A DNA stretch of 64,000 bases from assembly GCF_041902845.1 (NCBI RefSeq), contig NZ_CP159486.1:806001-870000 (forward strand), written 5' to 3'. The position numbers were made by a program, and so were the translations under genes. The DNA comes from Limibacterium fermenti. Lineage in GTDB: Bacteria > Bacteroidota > Bacteroidia > Bacteroidales > Dysgonomonadaceae. How positions within the stretch are numbered: position 1 is the first letter of the stretch; each line of letters opens with the position of its first letter. This document shows, in pieces, positions 1 to 7,980 of this stretch. The notes under the pieces are model-generated. The model was not told the DNA's origin. It ran no database searches and was given only the letters and a program-made list of their open reading frames with translations.

Positions 1-1
1 T

Positions 2-244
2 CGCTTTGGTGGCGCCCGAGTGTTTCTAAAACCCGCTTACGCCGGTACCGGAGTGAAGGCCGGGGGCGCTATGCGTGCTGTGTTGGAAAGTGTAGGCGTG
101 ACGGATGTTTTGGCTAAATCAAAAGGATCGTCCAATCCTCATAACCTCGTGAAGGCTACGATTTCAGCCCTGAGCGAACTGAGAGATCCTATTACGGTGG
201 CTCAGAACAGAAAAATAAGTTTAGATAAAGTATTTAACGGATAA
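2..244 (+). CDS. rpsE: 30S ribosomal protein S5, C-terminal part
   Basis: The window opens inside this gene, so the start codon and the N-terminal double-stranded-RNA-binding domain are missing. The 80 residues left read RFGGARVFLKPA, then GTGVKAGGAMRAVLE, then the SSNPHNLVKAT helix. This is the S5 C-terminal domain that helps form the decoding centre and translational fidelity site of the small subunit. The first in-frame GTG at 20 is an internal valine, not a start. It is followed 16 nt later by rpmD in the usual operon order. Identification is secure from the motifs and from the neighbours. Confidence 0.97.
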   Translation, partial: RFGGARVFLKPAYAGTGVKAGGAMRAVLESVGVTDVLAKSKGSSNPHNLVKATISALSELRDPITVAQNRKISLDKVFNG

Positions 245-260
245 AAGAAAGGATTCTGAA

Positions 261-437
261 ATGGCGACTATTAAAGTTAAACAAACAAAAAGTAGAATAG
301 GAGCTCCCAAAGATCAAAAAAGGACGTTAGATGCTTTGGGGCTTCGAAAACTGAATCGGGTGGTAGAACATGAGGATACGCCTTCTATTAGGGGTCTTAT
401 CCGGAAAGTACATCACTTGGTGACAGTGATAGAATAA
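261..437 (+). CDS. rpmD: 50S ribosomal protein L30
   Basis: A 58-codon gene beginning MATIKVKQTKSRIG and containing the L30 core (KDQKRTLDALGLRKLN, then a short strand ending LVTVIE). L30 is a small beta-alpha-beta protein of the large subunit. The length matches bacterial L30 (about 58-60 residues). It sits between rpsE and rplO, as in other bacterial spc operons. The ATG at 261 follows an A-rich stretch without a strong Shine-Dalgarno site, which is usual for this phylum. Confidence 0.96.
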   Translation: MATIKVKQTKSRIGAPKDQKRTLDALGLRKLNRVVEHEDTPSIRGLIRKVHHLVTVIE

Positions 438-470
438 ATTAGTTTATAACGATAAAAAATAGATATCATA

Positions 471-920
471 ATGGATTTATCGAATTTAAAACCTGCAGAA
501 GGAGCTATTAAATCCCGTAAAAGGATTGGCCGCGGACAAGGATCGGGCAAGGGCGGAACTTCTACAAGAGGTCATAAAGGGGCGAAGTCAAGATCGGGCT
601 ATTCTAAAAAGATCGGATTTGAAGGAGGACAGATGCCTATACAGCGTCGTTTGCCCAAATTCGGCTTCAAACCGCTTAATCGAGTAGAATATAAAGCAAT
701 TAACCTCGCAGACTTACAAATATTAGCTGATACTCAAAAGGTTTCTAAAATTACCCCAGAATTGTTATTAGAGGCGGGGCTTATTTCCAGGAAGCATTTG
801 GTTAAAATTCTTGGTAAAGGTACCTTATCGGCAAAATTGGAAGTGGAAGCTCATGCTTTTTCTAAGACAGCCGAACAAGCTATTATTTCTGCCGGTGGTA
901 ACGCTGTAAAAATCGGATAA
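471..920 (+). CDS. rplO: 50S ribosomal protein L15
   Basis: A 149-residue protein. It starts MDLSNLKPAEGA and continues into the basic glycine-rich arm (GRGQGSGKGGTSTRGHKG, about residues 20-40). This arm threads into 23S rRNA in L15. The globular part carries the conserved GGQMPIQRRLPKFGF segment. It is the expected gene between rpmD and secY. The stop at 918-920 is one base before the secY start, so translation is probably coupled. Length and motifs are normal for the family. Confidence 0.97.
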   Translation: MDLSNLKPAEGAIKSRKRIGRGQGSGKGGTSTRGHKGAKSRSGYSKKIGFEGGQMPIQRRLPKFGFKPLNRVEYKAINLADLQILADTQKVSKITPELLLEAGLISRKHLVKILGKGTLSAKLEVEAHAFSKTAEQAIISAGGNAVKIG

Positions 921-921
921 A

Positions 922-2244
922 ATGGGATTTGTACAAACGGTTAAAAATATTTGGAAAATAGAAGATCTCCGGAATCGGCTTCTTACGACCCTCTTTTTCA
1001 TAGCCATCTATAGAATCGGTTCGTTTGTGGTACTTCCCGGAGTGAATCCTGCCCAATTACAAGCTTTGCAAGCAAATACCAGTACGGGTTTATTAAGCTT
1101 GTTGGATATGTTTTCGGGTGGGGCATTTGCCAATGCATCTATTTTTGCGTTAGGTATTATGCCTTATATTTCGGCTTCCATTGTTATGCAATTGTTAGGA
1201 ATTGCGATTCCTTATTTTCAAAAATTGCAGCGCGAAGGAGAGAGTGGCCGCACGAAAATGAATCAATATACGCGTTACTTGACGGTGGGCATCTTACTGA
1301 TTCAGGGGCCTGCCTATCTTTATGGAGCGATCGGACAGGCTATTCCCGGCGGATTCTGGGATTGGGTATTACCTTCTGCAATTATTCTTGCCGGTGGTAG
1401 TATGTTTGTACTATGGCTTGGTGAGCGTATAACCGATAAGGGGGTTGGAAACGGTATTTCGTTTATCATTCTTATCGGAATCATTGCGCGGTTACCCCAT
1501 GCATTAGTCGCTGAATTCGATCGTTTGATTAATGCGCCCGGAGGACTTATTCTTTTCCTTCTTGAAATTGTCTTCTTACTCGTTGTTACGGGGGCGGCCA
1601 TTCTGTTGGTACAAGGTACCAGGAAGGTGCCGGTTCAGTATGCAAAACGGATAGTGGGCAATCGTCAGTATGGAGGAGTTCGTCAGTATATTCCGTTAAA
1701 AGTGAATGCGGCGAATGTTATGCCGATCATTTTCGCACAGGCAATTATGTTCATCCCGATTACTATCGCTCAGTTTTCGGCTCGTGAAGGAGGTGGCTTT
1801 TGGGCCTCTTTGATGGATTTTACCAGTTTCTGGTATAATTTTATCTTTGCGGTGTTGATTATGGCGTTTACCTATTTTTATACGGCTATAACGGTGAATC
1901 CTGTACAAATGGCCGAAGATTTAAAACGGAATAACGGTTTTATACCGGGAATTAAGCCGGGGAAAAAAACGGCAGAATATATCGATACGGTTATGTCGAG
2001 GATAACCCTGCCGGGATCGATATTTTTGGCTATTGTTGCTATTCTTCCTGCTTTTGCGGGATTAATGGGAATTAATTCTCAGTTCGCTCAGTTTTTTGGA
2101 GGAACCTCGTTATTGATTCTCGTCGGTGTCGTGTTGGATACATTGCAACAGATAGAAAGTCATTTGCTGATGCGTCATTATGATGGATTCCTGAAGTCAG
2201 GAGCTAAAATAAAAGGTAGATCTGGTTCGGTTGCAGCTTACTAA
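922..2244 (+). CDS. secY: Preprotein translocase channel subunit SecY
   Basis: A 440-residue integral membrane protein with about ten hydrophobic helices. It forms the Sec channel that exports or inserts proteins at the inner membrane. The sequence begins MGFVQTVKNIWKIEDLRNRL. It shows the plug-region segment (GGAFANASIFALGIMPYI), the conserved GNGISFIILIGI stretch and the FYTAITVNPVQMAEDLKRN/GFIPGIKPG cytoplasmic loop. The start ATG almost abuts rplO. Its place between rplO and map is the standard order. Every exported enzyme of the sugar locus in this window would pass through it. Confidence 0.97.
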   Translation: MGFVQTVKNIWKIEDLRNRLLTTLFFIAIYRIGSFVVLPGVNPAQLQALQANTSTGLLSLLDMFSGGAFANASIFALGIMPYISASIVMQLLGIAIPYFQKLQREGESGRTKMNQYTRYLTVGILLIQGPAYLYGAIGQAIPGGFWDWVLPSAIILAGGSMFVLWLGERITDKGVGNGISFIILIGIIARLPHALVAEFDRLINAPGGLILFLLEIVFLLVVTGAAILLVQGTRKVPVQYAKRIVGNRQYGGVRQYIPLKVNAANVMPIIFAQAIMFIPITIAQFSAREGGGFWASLMDFTSFWYNFIFAVLIMAFTYFYTAITVNPVQMAEDLKRNNGFIPGIKPGKKTAEYIDTVMSRITLPGSIFLAIVAILPAFAGLMGINSQFAQFFGGTSLLILVGVVLDTLQQIESHLLMRHYDGFLKSGAKIKGRSGSVAAY

Positions 2245-2263
2245 TCGTTTTGGATAAGATAAT

Positions 2264-3046
2264 ATGAATAGCAGAAAGATTATATTAAAAACCGCTGAAG
2301 AAATTGAGTTTATGCGCGAAAGCAATCGTCTCGTGGGTATGACCCTCGGAGAATTGTCGAAGCATGTTAAACCCGGAGTTACTACTCTTCAACTCGATAG
2401 GATAGCAGAAGAGTTTATAAGAGATCATGGTGCTATTCCGACCTTTTTAGGTTATGGTGGATTTCCCAATTCCATTTGCACTTCTGTAAATGAAAATGTG
2501 GTTCATGGTATTCCCAACAATACTCCTCTTAAGGAAGGTGATGTGATTTCGGTTGATTGCGGAACGCTGAAGCACGGTTATGCCGGCGATTCGGCTTATA
2601 CGTTTTGTGTGGGGGAGGTCGACGAAAAAGTGAAGAATTTACTGAAGGTTACCAAAGAATCGCTTTACAAAGGTATTGAGCAAGCTAAAGTAGATCATCA
2701 TATCGGAGATATCGGCTATGCCGTACAGTCGTATTGTGAGTCGCATGGCTATACGGTCGTGCGGGAACTTGTAGGACATGGTATCGGCCGTGAGATGCAC
2801 GAGGCGCCGGAAGTACCGAACTATGGTAAACGTGGAACGGGACCTTTGATTAAAGAGGGCATGTGCATAGCCATAGAGCCGATGATTAATCTGGGTAGCA
2901 AAAACGTTGTTTTCGAAAATGATGGTTGGACCGTTCGGACAAAAGATCGAAAACCTTCCGCTCATTTCGAACATACCATCGCAATTAGAAATGGGAAAGC
3001 CGATATTTTATCAACCTTTGAATTTATTCAGGAAACGAGTAACTAA
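2264..3046 (+). CDS. map: Type I methionine aminopeptidase
   Basis: A 260-residue metallo-enzyme that removes the initiator methionine from new proteins. Metal ligands of the pita-bread fold are visible: the Asp in SVDCGTL, the Asp in YAGDSAYTF, the His in VGHGIGREMHE, and the Glu residues in AIEPMI and FEHTIAI. This is a type I form with no long N-terminal extension. It lies in the ribosomal operon between secY and infA, as in many bacteria, 19 nt after secY. Nothing unusual is seen. Confidence 0.96.
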   Translation: MNSRKIILKTAEEIEFMRESNRLVGMTLGELSKHVKPGVTTLQLDRIAEEFIRDHGAIPTFLGYGGFPNSICTSVNENVVHGIPNNTPLKEGDVISVDCGTLKHGYAGDSAYTFCVGEVDEKVKNLLKVTKESLYKGIEQAKVDHHIGDIGYAVQSYCESHGYTVVRELVGHGIGREMHEAPEVPNYGKRGTGPLIKEGMCIAIEPMINLGSKNVVFENDGWTVRTKDRKPSAHFEHTIAIRNGKADILSTFEFIQETSN

Positions 3047-3063
3047 CAGAACGAATTTATTTA

Positions 3064-3282
3064 ATGGCTAAACAAGCATCGATAGAACAAGACGGAACGA
3101 TACTCGAAGCATTGTCTAATGCAATGTTCCGGGTAGAATTGGAAAACGGACATGAAATAACCGCTCATATATCCGGTAAAATGCGCATGCATTATATTCG
3201 TATATTACCCGGTGACAGAGTTCGAGTGGAAATGTCTCCTTACGATTTGAGTAAAGGACGAATATCGTTTAGATATAAGTAG
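3064..3282 (+). CDS. infA: Translation initiation factor IF-1
   Basis: A 72-residue OB-fold protein starting MAKQASIEQDGTI, with the conserved HISGKMRMHYIRILPGD segment and the SPYDLSKGRI ending. It binds the A site of the 30S subunit during initiation. The length is exactly that of bacterial IF-1. It lies 17 nt after map and upstream of rpmJ. The gap to rpmJ carries a very short copy of the AT-rich heptamer repeat that recurs in the window. Confidence 0.97.
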   Translation: MAKQASIEQDGTILEALSNAMFRVELENGHEITAHISGKMRMHYIRILPGDRVRVEMSPYDLSKGRISFRYK

Positions 3283-3287
3283 TAAGA

Positions 3288-3308
3288 AATTACAAATTAC
3301 AAATTAGA
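3288..3308 (+). repeat. Three-unit AATTACA heptamer array
   Basis: Three tandem 7-bp units (AATTACA, AATTACA, AATTAGA) between infA and rpmJ. This is the shortest member of the AT-rich heptamer family, which is far longer at 26608, 33140 and 40020. The array sits inside an otherwise tightly packed ribosomal operon. Confidence 0.6.
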
Positions 3309-3360
3309 GGTCGGAAGAATGGTTCTGAAATTCGATATCCGGCATCACAAAATATCAAAT

Positions 3361-3477
3361 ATGAAAGTTAGAGCATCTGTAAAAAAGCGGACCGACGATT
3401 GTAAAATCGTAAGAAGAAAAGGTCGTTTGTATATTATCAATAAAAAGAATCCCAAGTATAAACAGCGTCAGGGATAA
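3361..3477 (+). CDS. rpmJ: 50S ribosomal protein L36
   Basis: A 38-codon gene starting MKVRASVKKRTDDCKIVRRKG and ending KYKQRQG. L36 is the smallest large-subunit protein. Only one of the zinc ligands of the zinc-binding form remains (Cys14); positions 11 and 27 are Thr and Asn. This is therefore the zinc-free variant, known in Bacteroidetes. It lies between infA and rpsM as expected. The length is exactly that of the family. Confidence 0.95.
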   Translation: MKVRASVKKRTDDCKIVRRKGRLYIINKKNPKYKQRQG

Positions 3478-3517
3478 GTTTAACCTATTGTTTACAATTA
3501 AAAAATAAAAAACATAT

Positions 3518-3898
3518 ATGGCTATAAGAATTGTTGGTGTCGATTTGCCGCAAAATAAGAGAGGCGAAATAGCTCTCACCTATATATATGGCATCGGACG
3601 CAGTGCTGCTAATAGTATATTGGCAAAAGCAGAAGTAGATAGAGATATCAAAGTTAAGGATTGGACAGACGATCAGGCTGCACGTATTCGTGAAATCATT
3701 TCCAATGAATTCAAAGTCGAGGGGGAGTTGCGATCGGAAGTTCAATTGAATATTAAACGATTGATGGATATCGGATGTTATAGAGGTATTCGTCATCGTA
3801 TTGGATTGCCTGTTCGCGGACAAAGCACGAAGAATAACGCCCGTACGCGTAAAGGTAAAAAGAAAACAGTTGCTAACAAGAAAAAAGCTACGAAATAA
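3518..3898 (+). CDS. rpsM: 30S ribosomal protein S13
   Basis: A 126-residue protein beginning MAIRIVGVDLPQNKRGEIAL. It has the helix-hairpin-helix segment (TYIYGIGRSAANSIL), the conserved YRGIRHRIGLPVRGQ stretch and the basic tail TKNNARTRKGKKK that reaches the tRNA sites. S13 sits in the small-subunit head and contacts L5 and P-site tRNA. It starts the S13-S11-S4-alpha-L17 group and is 13 nt upstream of rpsK. Confidence 0.97.
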   Translation: MAIRIVGVDLPQNKRGEIALTYIYGIGRSAANSILAKAEVDRDIKVKDWTDDQAARIREIISNEFKVEGELRSEVQLNIKRLMDIGCYRGIRHRIGLPVRGQSTKNNARTRKGKKKTVANKKKATK

Positions 3899-3911
3899 CA
3901 GGTAGGAGAAT

Positions 3912-4301
3912 ATGGCAAAAAGAACAGTCGCAGTTAAAAAAAGAAATGTAAAAGTAAGTGCAATAGGACAAGCACACATTTCTTCATCATTCAACAACAT
4001 TATTGTTTCATTAACGAACGAAGATGGCGAAGTGATCAGTTGGTCATCAGCCGGGAAAATGGGCTTCAGGAGTTCTAAGAAGAACACTCCTTATGCGGCG
4101 CAAATGGTCGCACAAGATTGTGCAAAAGTTGCGTTTGATTTGGGATTGCGTAAGGTGAAAGTATTTGTAAAAGGTCCGGGTAACGGACGTGAATCGGCTA
4201 TAAGAACCATTCACGGATCGGGAATTGAAGTGACGGAGATTGTAGATGTTACTCCCATTCCTCACAATGGATGCAGACCTCCTAAAGCAAGACGAGTTTA
4301 A
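3912..4301 (+). CDS. rpsK: 30S ribosomal protein S11
   Basis: A 129-residue protein with the S11 landmarks: a basic N-terminal tail, the segment AHISSSFNNIIVSLTNEDG, the turn SSAGKMGFRSSKK, and the C-terminal signature DVTPIPHNGCRPPKARRV. S11 forms the platform of the small subunit beside S18 and S21. It follows rpsM and precedes rpsD. The 116-nt gap before rpsD is unusually long for this operon and contains a folded RNA element listed separately. Confidence 0.97.
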   Translation: MAKRTVAVKKRNVKVSAIGQAHISSSFNNIIVSLTNEDGEVISWSSAGKMGFRSSKKNTPYAAQMVAQDCAKVAFDLGLRKVKVFVKGPGNGRESAIRTIHGSGIEVTEIVDVTPIPHNGCRPPKARRV

Positions 4302-4313
4302 TACAATAATTTA

Positions 4314-4389
4314 AAGTTTCATCATATTGAAACTTGAGCTGTGAATGATTACATTACTGCTACTTCTCTGTAATCGCGGCTGCACAGTT
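4314..4389 (+). promoter_or_regulatory. Structured mRNA leader upstream of rpsD
   Basis: The gap between rpsK and rpsD can fold into two elements. First is an 8-bp hairpin (AAGTTTCA 4314-4321 with TGAAACTT 4328-4335). Second is a nested structure with an outer helix (AGCTGTG 4337-4343 with CACAGTT 4383-4389) and an inner helix (GATTACA 4347-4353 with TGTAATC 4369-4375). S4 is a known autogenous repressor of its operon in other bacteria, and leaders before rpsD have been proposed for Bacteroidia. A regulatory S4-binding site is therefore likely but not shown here. The helices are read directly from the sequence. Confidence 0.6.
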
Positions 4390-4417
4390 TAGGCTTCAGT
4401 TATAAAGTTTTTTTAAA

Positions 4418-5026
4418 ATGGCAAGATATACTGGTCCAAAAACAAAAATAGCACGTAAGTTCGGAGAACCGATTTTCGGCCCCGATAAAGTTCTATCCAA
4501 GAAAAATTATCCTCCCGGACAACACGGGAATACGCGCAGAAGAAAGACGTCTGAATATGGTATTCAGTTGCGTGAAAAACAGCGTGCGAAATATACCTAC
4601 GGAGTGTTGGAAAAACAGTTCCGGTTGACTTTCGATCAGGCGGCCCGTAGCCGTGGTGTAACAGGTGAGGTGTTGTTGCAATTACTCGAATCGAGATTGG
4701 ATAATGTTGTATTTCGATTAGGGATTGCTCCCACAAGAGCCGCTGCGCGTCAGTTAGTAAGTCATCGTCATATCACTGTAAACGGGAATGTTTTGAATAT
4801 TCCTTCCTATAGTGTAAAGGCCGGCGAAGTTATCGGTGTAAGAGAAAAATCAAAATCGTTGGAAGTCGTTACCAATGCTCTTTCCGGCTTTAATCATAGT
4901 AAATATCCTTGGTTGGAATGGGACAAGGCAACCTTGAGCGGTAAGCTGTTGCATATACCCGAAAGAGCTGATATCCCCGAGAACATCAAGGAACAACTAA
5001 TTGTAGAATTGTATTCTAAATTCTAA
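4418..5026 (+). CDS. rpsD: 30S ribosomal protein S4
   Basis: A 202-residue protein starting MARYTGPKTKIARKFGEPIFG. It has the S4 N-terminal domain (RKTSEYGIQLREKQRAKYTYG) and the S4 RNA-binding domain (LESRLDNVVFRLGIAPTRAAARQLVSHRHITVNG). S4 nucleates 16S rRNA folding and in many bacteria represses its own operon. No zinc-binding cysteines are present at the N-terminus, so this is the zinc-free form. The ATG at 4418 lies after the folded leader, consistent with feedback control of rpsD-rpoA-rplQ. Confidence 0.97.
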   Translation: MARYTGPKTKIARKFGEPIFGPDKVLSKKNYPPGQHGNTRRRKTSEYGIQLREKQRAKYTYGVLEKQFRLTFDQAARSRGVTGEVLLQLLESRLDNVVFRLGIAPTRAAARQLVSHRHITVNGNVLNIPSYSVKAGEVIGVREKSKSLEVVTNALSGFNHSKYPWLEWDKATLSGKLLHIPERADIPENIKEQLIVELYSKF

Positions 5027-5037
5027 ACATTAATTTC

Positions 5038-6039
5038 ATGTCTATATTAGCATTTCAAAAGCCCGATAAAGTAATCATGTTGCAAGAGGACGCTTTCTTC
5101 GGTAAATTCGAATTTCGTCCTTTAGAACCCGGTTACGGCATTACTATTGGTAATGCATTGCGTCGTATCCTATTATCTTCCTTGGAAGGATTCGCCATAA
5201 CATCGGTGAAAATTGAGGGTGTGGAGCATGAATTTGCCACCATCCCCGGCGTTATTGAGGATGTTACTACGATTATTTTGAATTTGAAGAAAGTTCGTTT
5301 CAAAAGAATTGTCGAAGAGTTTGAAACAGAAAAGGTCAGTTTAACGATATCGGGCGCGAAAGTGTTTAAAGCCGGAGATATCGGTAAATTGCTGACAGGT
5401 TTCGAAGTGTTGAATCCGGAGCTTGAGATATGTCACATGAACAAGAAGGCCGATTTGAGGGTGGAGCTGACAATTAACAAAGGTCGTGGCTATGTTCCTG
5501 CCGATGAAAATCGCGCTTTATTGCCGGCTGATGATGTGCATGTTATAGCAATTGATTCAATATATACTCCCATCCGGAATGTAAAATACGATATTGAAGA
5601 TTTTCGTATTGAGCAGAAAACGGACTATGAAAAATTGACGATCGAAATAACGACCGATGGATCCGTCGAACCGAAAGAGGCTTTAAAAGAAGCGGCCAAG
5701 ATTCTTATTCAGCATTTTGTCTTATTTTCTGACGAGAATAAGATTATGTTGGAGACGAACGATACCGAAGAGTTTGAAGAGTTTGATGAAGAAGTGCTTC
5801 ACATGCGTCAGTTATTGAAACGGAAGTTGTCGGATTTGAATCTCTCCGTTCGTGCGCTGAACTGTTTAAAAGCGGCCGAAGTAGAGACGCTTGGACAATT
5901 GGTCGGATATAACAAAAACGATCTTTTAAAATTTCGGAACTTTGGTAAGAAATCCCTCTCGGAATTGGAGGAATTGCTGGAGAAATTAAAACTTTCGTTC
6001 GGCATGGATATTTCGAAATATAAATTAGATAAAGACTAA
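5038..6039 (+). CDS. rpoA: RNA polymerase alpha subunit
   Basis: A 333-residue subunit that dimerises to start RNA polymerase assembly. The N-terminal domain shows the conserved GYGITIGNALRRILLSSLEG and YTPIRNVKYDIE segments. The C-terminal domain has the helix-hairpin-helix region (LNLSVRALNCLKAAEVETLGQLV, then LLKFRNFGKKSLSELEE) that touches upstream DNA and activators. An acidic linker (DTEEFEEFDEE, about residues 241-251) joins them. It lies between rpsD and rplQ in the standard order, with 11 and 5 nt gaps. Confidence 0.97.
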   Translation: MSILAFQKPDKVIMLQEDAFFGKFEFRPLEPGYGITIGNALRRILLSSLEGFAITSVKIEGVEHEFATIPGVIEDVTTIILNLKKVRFKRIVEEFETEKVSLTISGAKVFKAGDIGKLLTGFEVLNPELEICHMNKKADLRVELTINKGRGYVPADENRALLPADDVHVIAIDSIYTPIRNVKYDIEDFRIEQKTDYEKLTIEITTDGSVEPKEALKEAAKILIQHFVLFSDENKIMLETNDTEEFEEFDEEVLHMRQLLKRKLSDLNLSVRALNCLKAAEVETLGQLVGYNKNDLLKFRNFGKKSLSELEELLEKLKLSFGMDISKYKLDKD

Positions 6040-6044
6040 CAGCA

Positions 6045-6707
6045 ATGAGACATAATAAGAAATTTAATCATTTAGGGCGTAAAACGGCACATCGTGGCGC
6101 GATGCTTTCGAACATGGCCAATTCGCTTATCATACACAAGCGTATATTTACGACTGTACCGAAGGCTAAAGAATTAAGGAAATTCGTAGAGCCTATCATC
6201 ACCAAATCGAAAGAAGATACGACCAATTCCCGGCGAGTTGTGTTCAGTATGTTGCAAAGTAAAGAAGCTGTGACGGAATTGTTCCAAGGTGTGTCGCAGA
6301 AAGTGGCTAGTCGTCCGGGCGGATATACTCGTATTATTAAGACCGGAAATCGATTAGGAGATAATGCGTCTATGTGTTTTATCGAGTTGGTTGATTATAA
6401 TGAAAACTTGTTGAAGGAAACGGATGCGAAGAAGACAAGAACCCGCCGTTCTCGTAGGAAATCTACAACCGATGATGCGTCCGACGCTGCTCCTAAAGCG
6501 GAAGGAACAAAGGTGAAAACGGCTCCGAAAACAGTGGAAAAAACAGCTGCTGACGCTCCGGAATCGAATGAAGCGAAAGACTCAAAAGAAATTGTAGTAG
6601 AAGAACAAACGGATAATAACGATACTCCTTCGGGTAACGACGTTGCCGATTTGGAGAATAAAACTGCCGAAGCGCCTTCTTCCGAGGAGGAGAGTGTGAA
6701 AGAATAA
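6045..6707 (+). CDS. rplQ: 50S ribosomal protein L17 with a long acidic tail
   Basis: Residues 1-125 are ordinary L17 (MRHNKKFNHLGRKTAHRGAM, then a GYTRIIKTGNRLGDNASM segment). About 95 further residues follow: a basic patch (KKTRTRRSRRKS) and then a low-complexity region rich in Ala, Glu, Asp, Lys, Ser and Thr. Bacterial L17 is about 115-130 residues. Bacteroidetes forms that I recall are longer (about 160), and this one reaches 220. The tail has no fold that I recognise and is probably disordered. It is the last gene of the operon and is followed by a terminator. Confidence 0.95.
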   Translation: MRHNKKFNHLGRKTAHRGAMLSNMANSLIIHKRIFTTVPKAKELRKFVEPIITKSKEDTTNSRRVVFSMLQSKEAVTELFQGVSQKVASRPGGYTRIIKTGNRLGDNASMCFIELVDYNENLLKETDAKKTRTRRSRRKSTTDDASDAAPKAEGTKVKTAPKTVEKTAADAPESNEAKDSKEIVVEEQTDNNDTPSGNDVADLENKTAEAPSSEEESVKE

Positions 6708-6761
6708 TCGGCAAAATAGTAGTTGTATATAGCTGCGATTTTTAATTGTTAAACATTTAAG

Positions 6762-6794
6762 AAAAGTGCTGCGAGTGATCGTGGCACTTTTTTT
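6762..6794 (+). terminator. Intrinsic terminator of the ribosomal operon
   Basis: AAAAGTGC at 6762-6769 pairs with GCACTTTT at 6784-6791, and the T run reaches 6794. It lies 55 nt after the rplQ stop and closes the operon. Confidence 0.85.
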
Positions 6795-7106
6795 GTCTCC
6801 CACACCTAACGGATTTATTCCGTTTTTACGGATAAAAGGTGAAATGATTAATCTGTTTTTTTGTTGGTAAAATATTGGAATATAGCATGCTTTTTATTTT
6901 TGATACATTTTTTTTATTTTTTGATACGATATTGCTATGCTGTCTGCTTTATTTGCTGTTTCTTTGAATCGCAAAAACAAAAATTCCTTCTAAAGTAATC
7001 TAAAAAAGAAGAGGGAAAATTGGATTGCATTTCCAAATTTGAAATAAAAAGCTTAAAATGAAAGTAAATTCGTCTCACAACCAAGTGTTAACAACCCTTA
7101 ATAAAC

Positions 7107-7119
7107 GGGGGGGGGGGGG
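7107..7119 (+). repeat. 13-bp guanine homopolymer
   Basis: An uninterrupted run of 13 G in a gene-free AT-rich region. Similar short sequences (TTAACAA) lie on either side. Such a tract is prone to slippage. No ORF or promoter whose phase it would obviously control is seen. The length may also be a sequencing artefact. Confidence 0.8.
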
Positions 7120-7219
7120 TATTTACATCCATTAACAAACGCTTAAATACCACTGCTGTTCGCGCTCGACTCTATTCTTCTTTCTCCCAAGCATTTTTCA
7201 AACGACTTTCTTATCCTCT

Positions 7220-7460
7220 TTGTTTCTCAGCGAAAGGTTTGCCGAGTATTTGCAACTATTCTGTTTGTTCGCGAAGAAGTTGCAAAACTCCAACAAGCTT
7301 TTCGCTGTTGCGCAGAGAGGTTGCTGATCTTTTTCAGCCTCTTTGTTTATGCGCGAAAAGACTGAGAATGTTTTTCGAATACTTCGCGAATACGCGAAAA
7401 GGCTGCAAAACCCTAACAGGCTTTTCGCCACGGCGCAAAATGTCTATTGGGTTTTTGCAG
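7220..7460 (+). repeat. Degenerate 41/42-bp tandem repeat
   Basis: About six diverged copies of a 41-42-bp unit, anchored by a GCGAAARG-N-TTGC-like core near 7231, 7272, 7313, 7353, 7394 and 7434. Both strands stay open over much of the array, giving repetitive reading frames that I do not believe are genes. It resembles the clean 42-bp arrays at 31051 and 56579 in period. The rest of the 6.8-7.6 kb gap is AT-rich with nothing else I can name. Confidence 0.65.
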
Positions 7461-7614
7461 ATTCTCCGCCAAAAAATTAACGATGTACTATCTTGGCTCT
7501 ATATTATTTCCGGTAAAAGCGCCTGTCTTTACCGGCCGGTTACCTTAGTGTTTACCTGATTACTTGGCAGGCTAAGTAGTTTCTATTGTTTTTTTACTTT
7601 TAATACTTTTAACT

Positions 7615-7951
7615 ATGTTACGAATAACTGAAAGCTATCAGGCAATGATTAGCGGATTGGGATTGATGGAAGAATACCAGTTGCTGAAAGAATCTCAAGA
7701 AGGTTTCGAAGGATTGTGGAATAAGGCTGCCAATGTAAATTCGGAGTTGCGCCAAACCTCCTCTGCCACGGCCAGTCGCAGGGAGTTAGGATGCATTGTG
7801 AAATATTTTTGCAATGATATCGTCCATGTGCAATGAAGCGATCTGGAGTGACCTGTATCATGATCTTGAAGAATTGATTAAAGAAGCTAAACGCTCCAAC
7901 CGGGATAATAAGAATGATAAAGATAAGGACGAATTCTTGTCCAGTAAATAA
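7615..7951 (+). pseudogene. DUF6261-like fragment, truncated and frameshifted
   Basis: The first 65 or so codons resemble the C-terminal half of the intact DUF6261-like protein at 31285 (Gln/Glu-rich helices, then a TASRRELG-like segment). The frame stops at 7834-7836. The downstream part of the family (ISSMCNEAIWSDLYHDLEELIKEAKRS) continues in another frame to a stop at 7949-7951. Removing one T from the T5 run at 7806-7810 joins the two frames into one sensible protein end. The N-terminal half of the family is absent. It is therefore a decayed copy. The function of DUF6261 is unknown to me. Confidence 0.65.
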
Positions 7952-7980
7952 TTATATGAACTAATTTAATAACCTAAAAA

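Noticed and set aside
7198..7559. Repetitive open frames on both strands as a possible repeat protein
   Set aside because: Both strands are open at once because of the 41/42-bp period; no promoter or start context, and the units are too worn to hold a fold.
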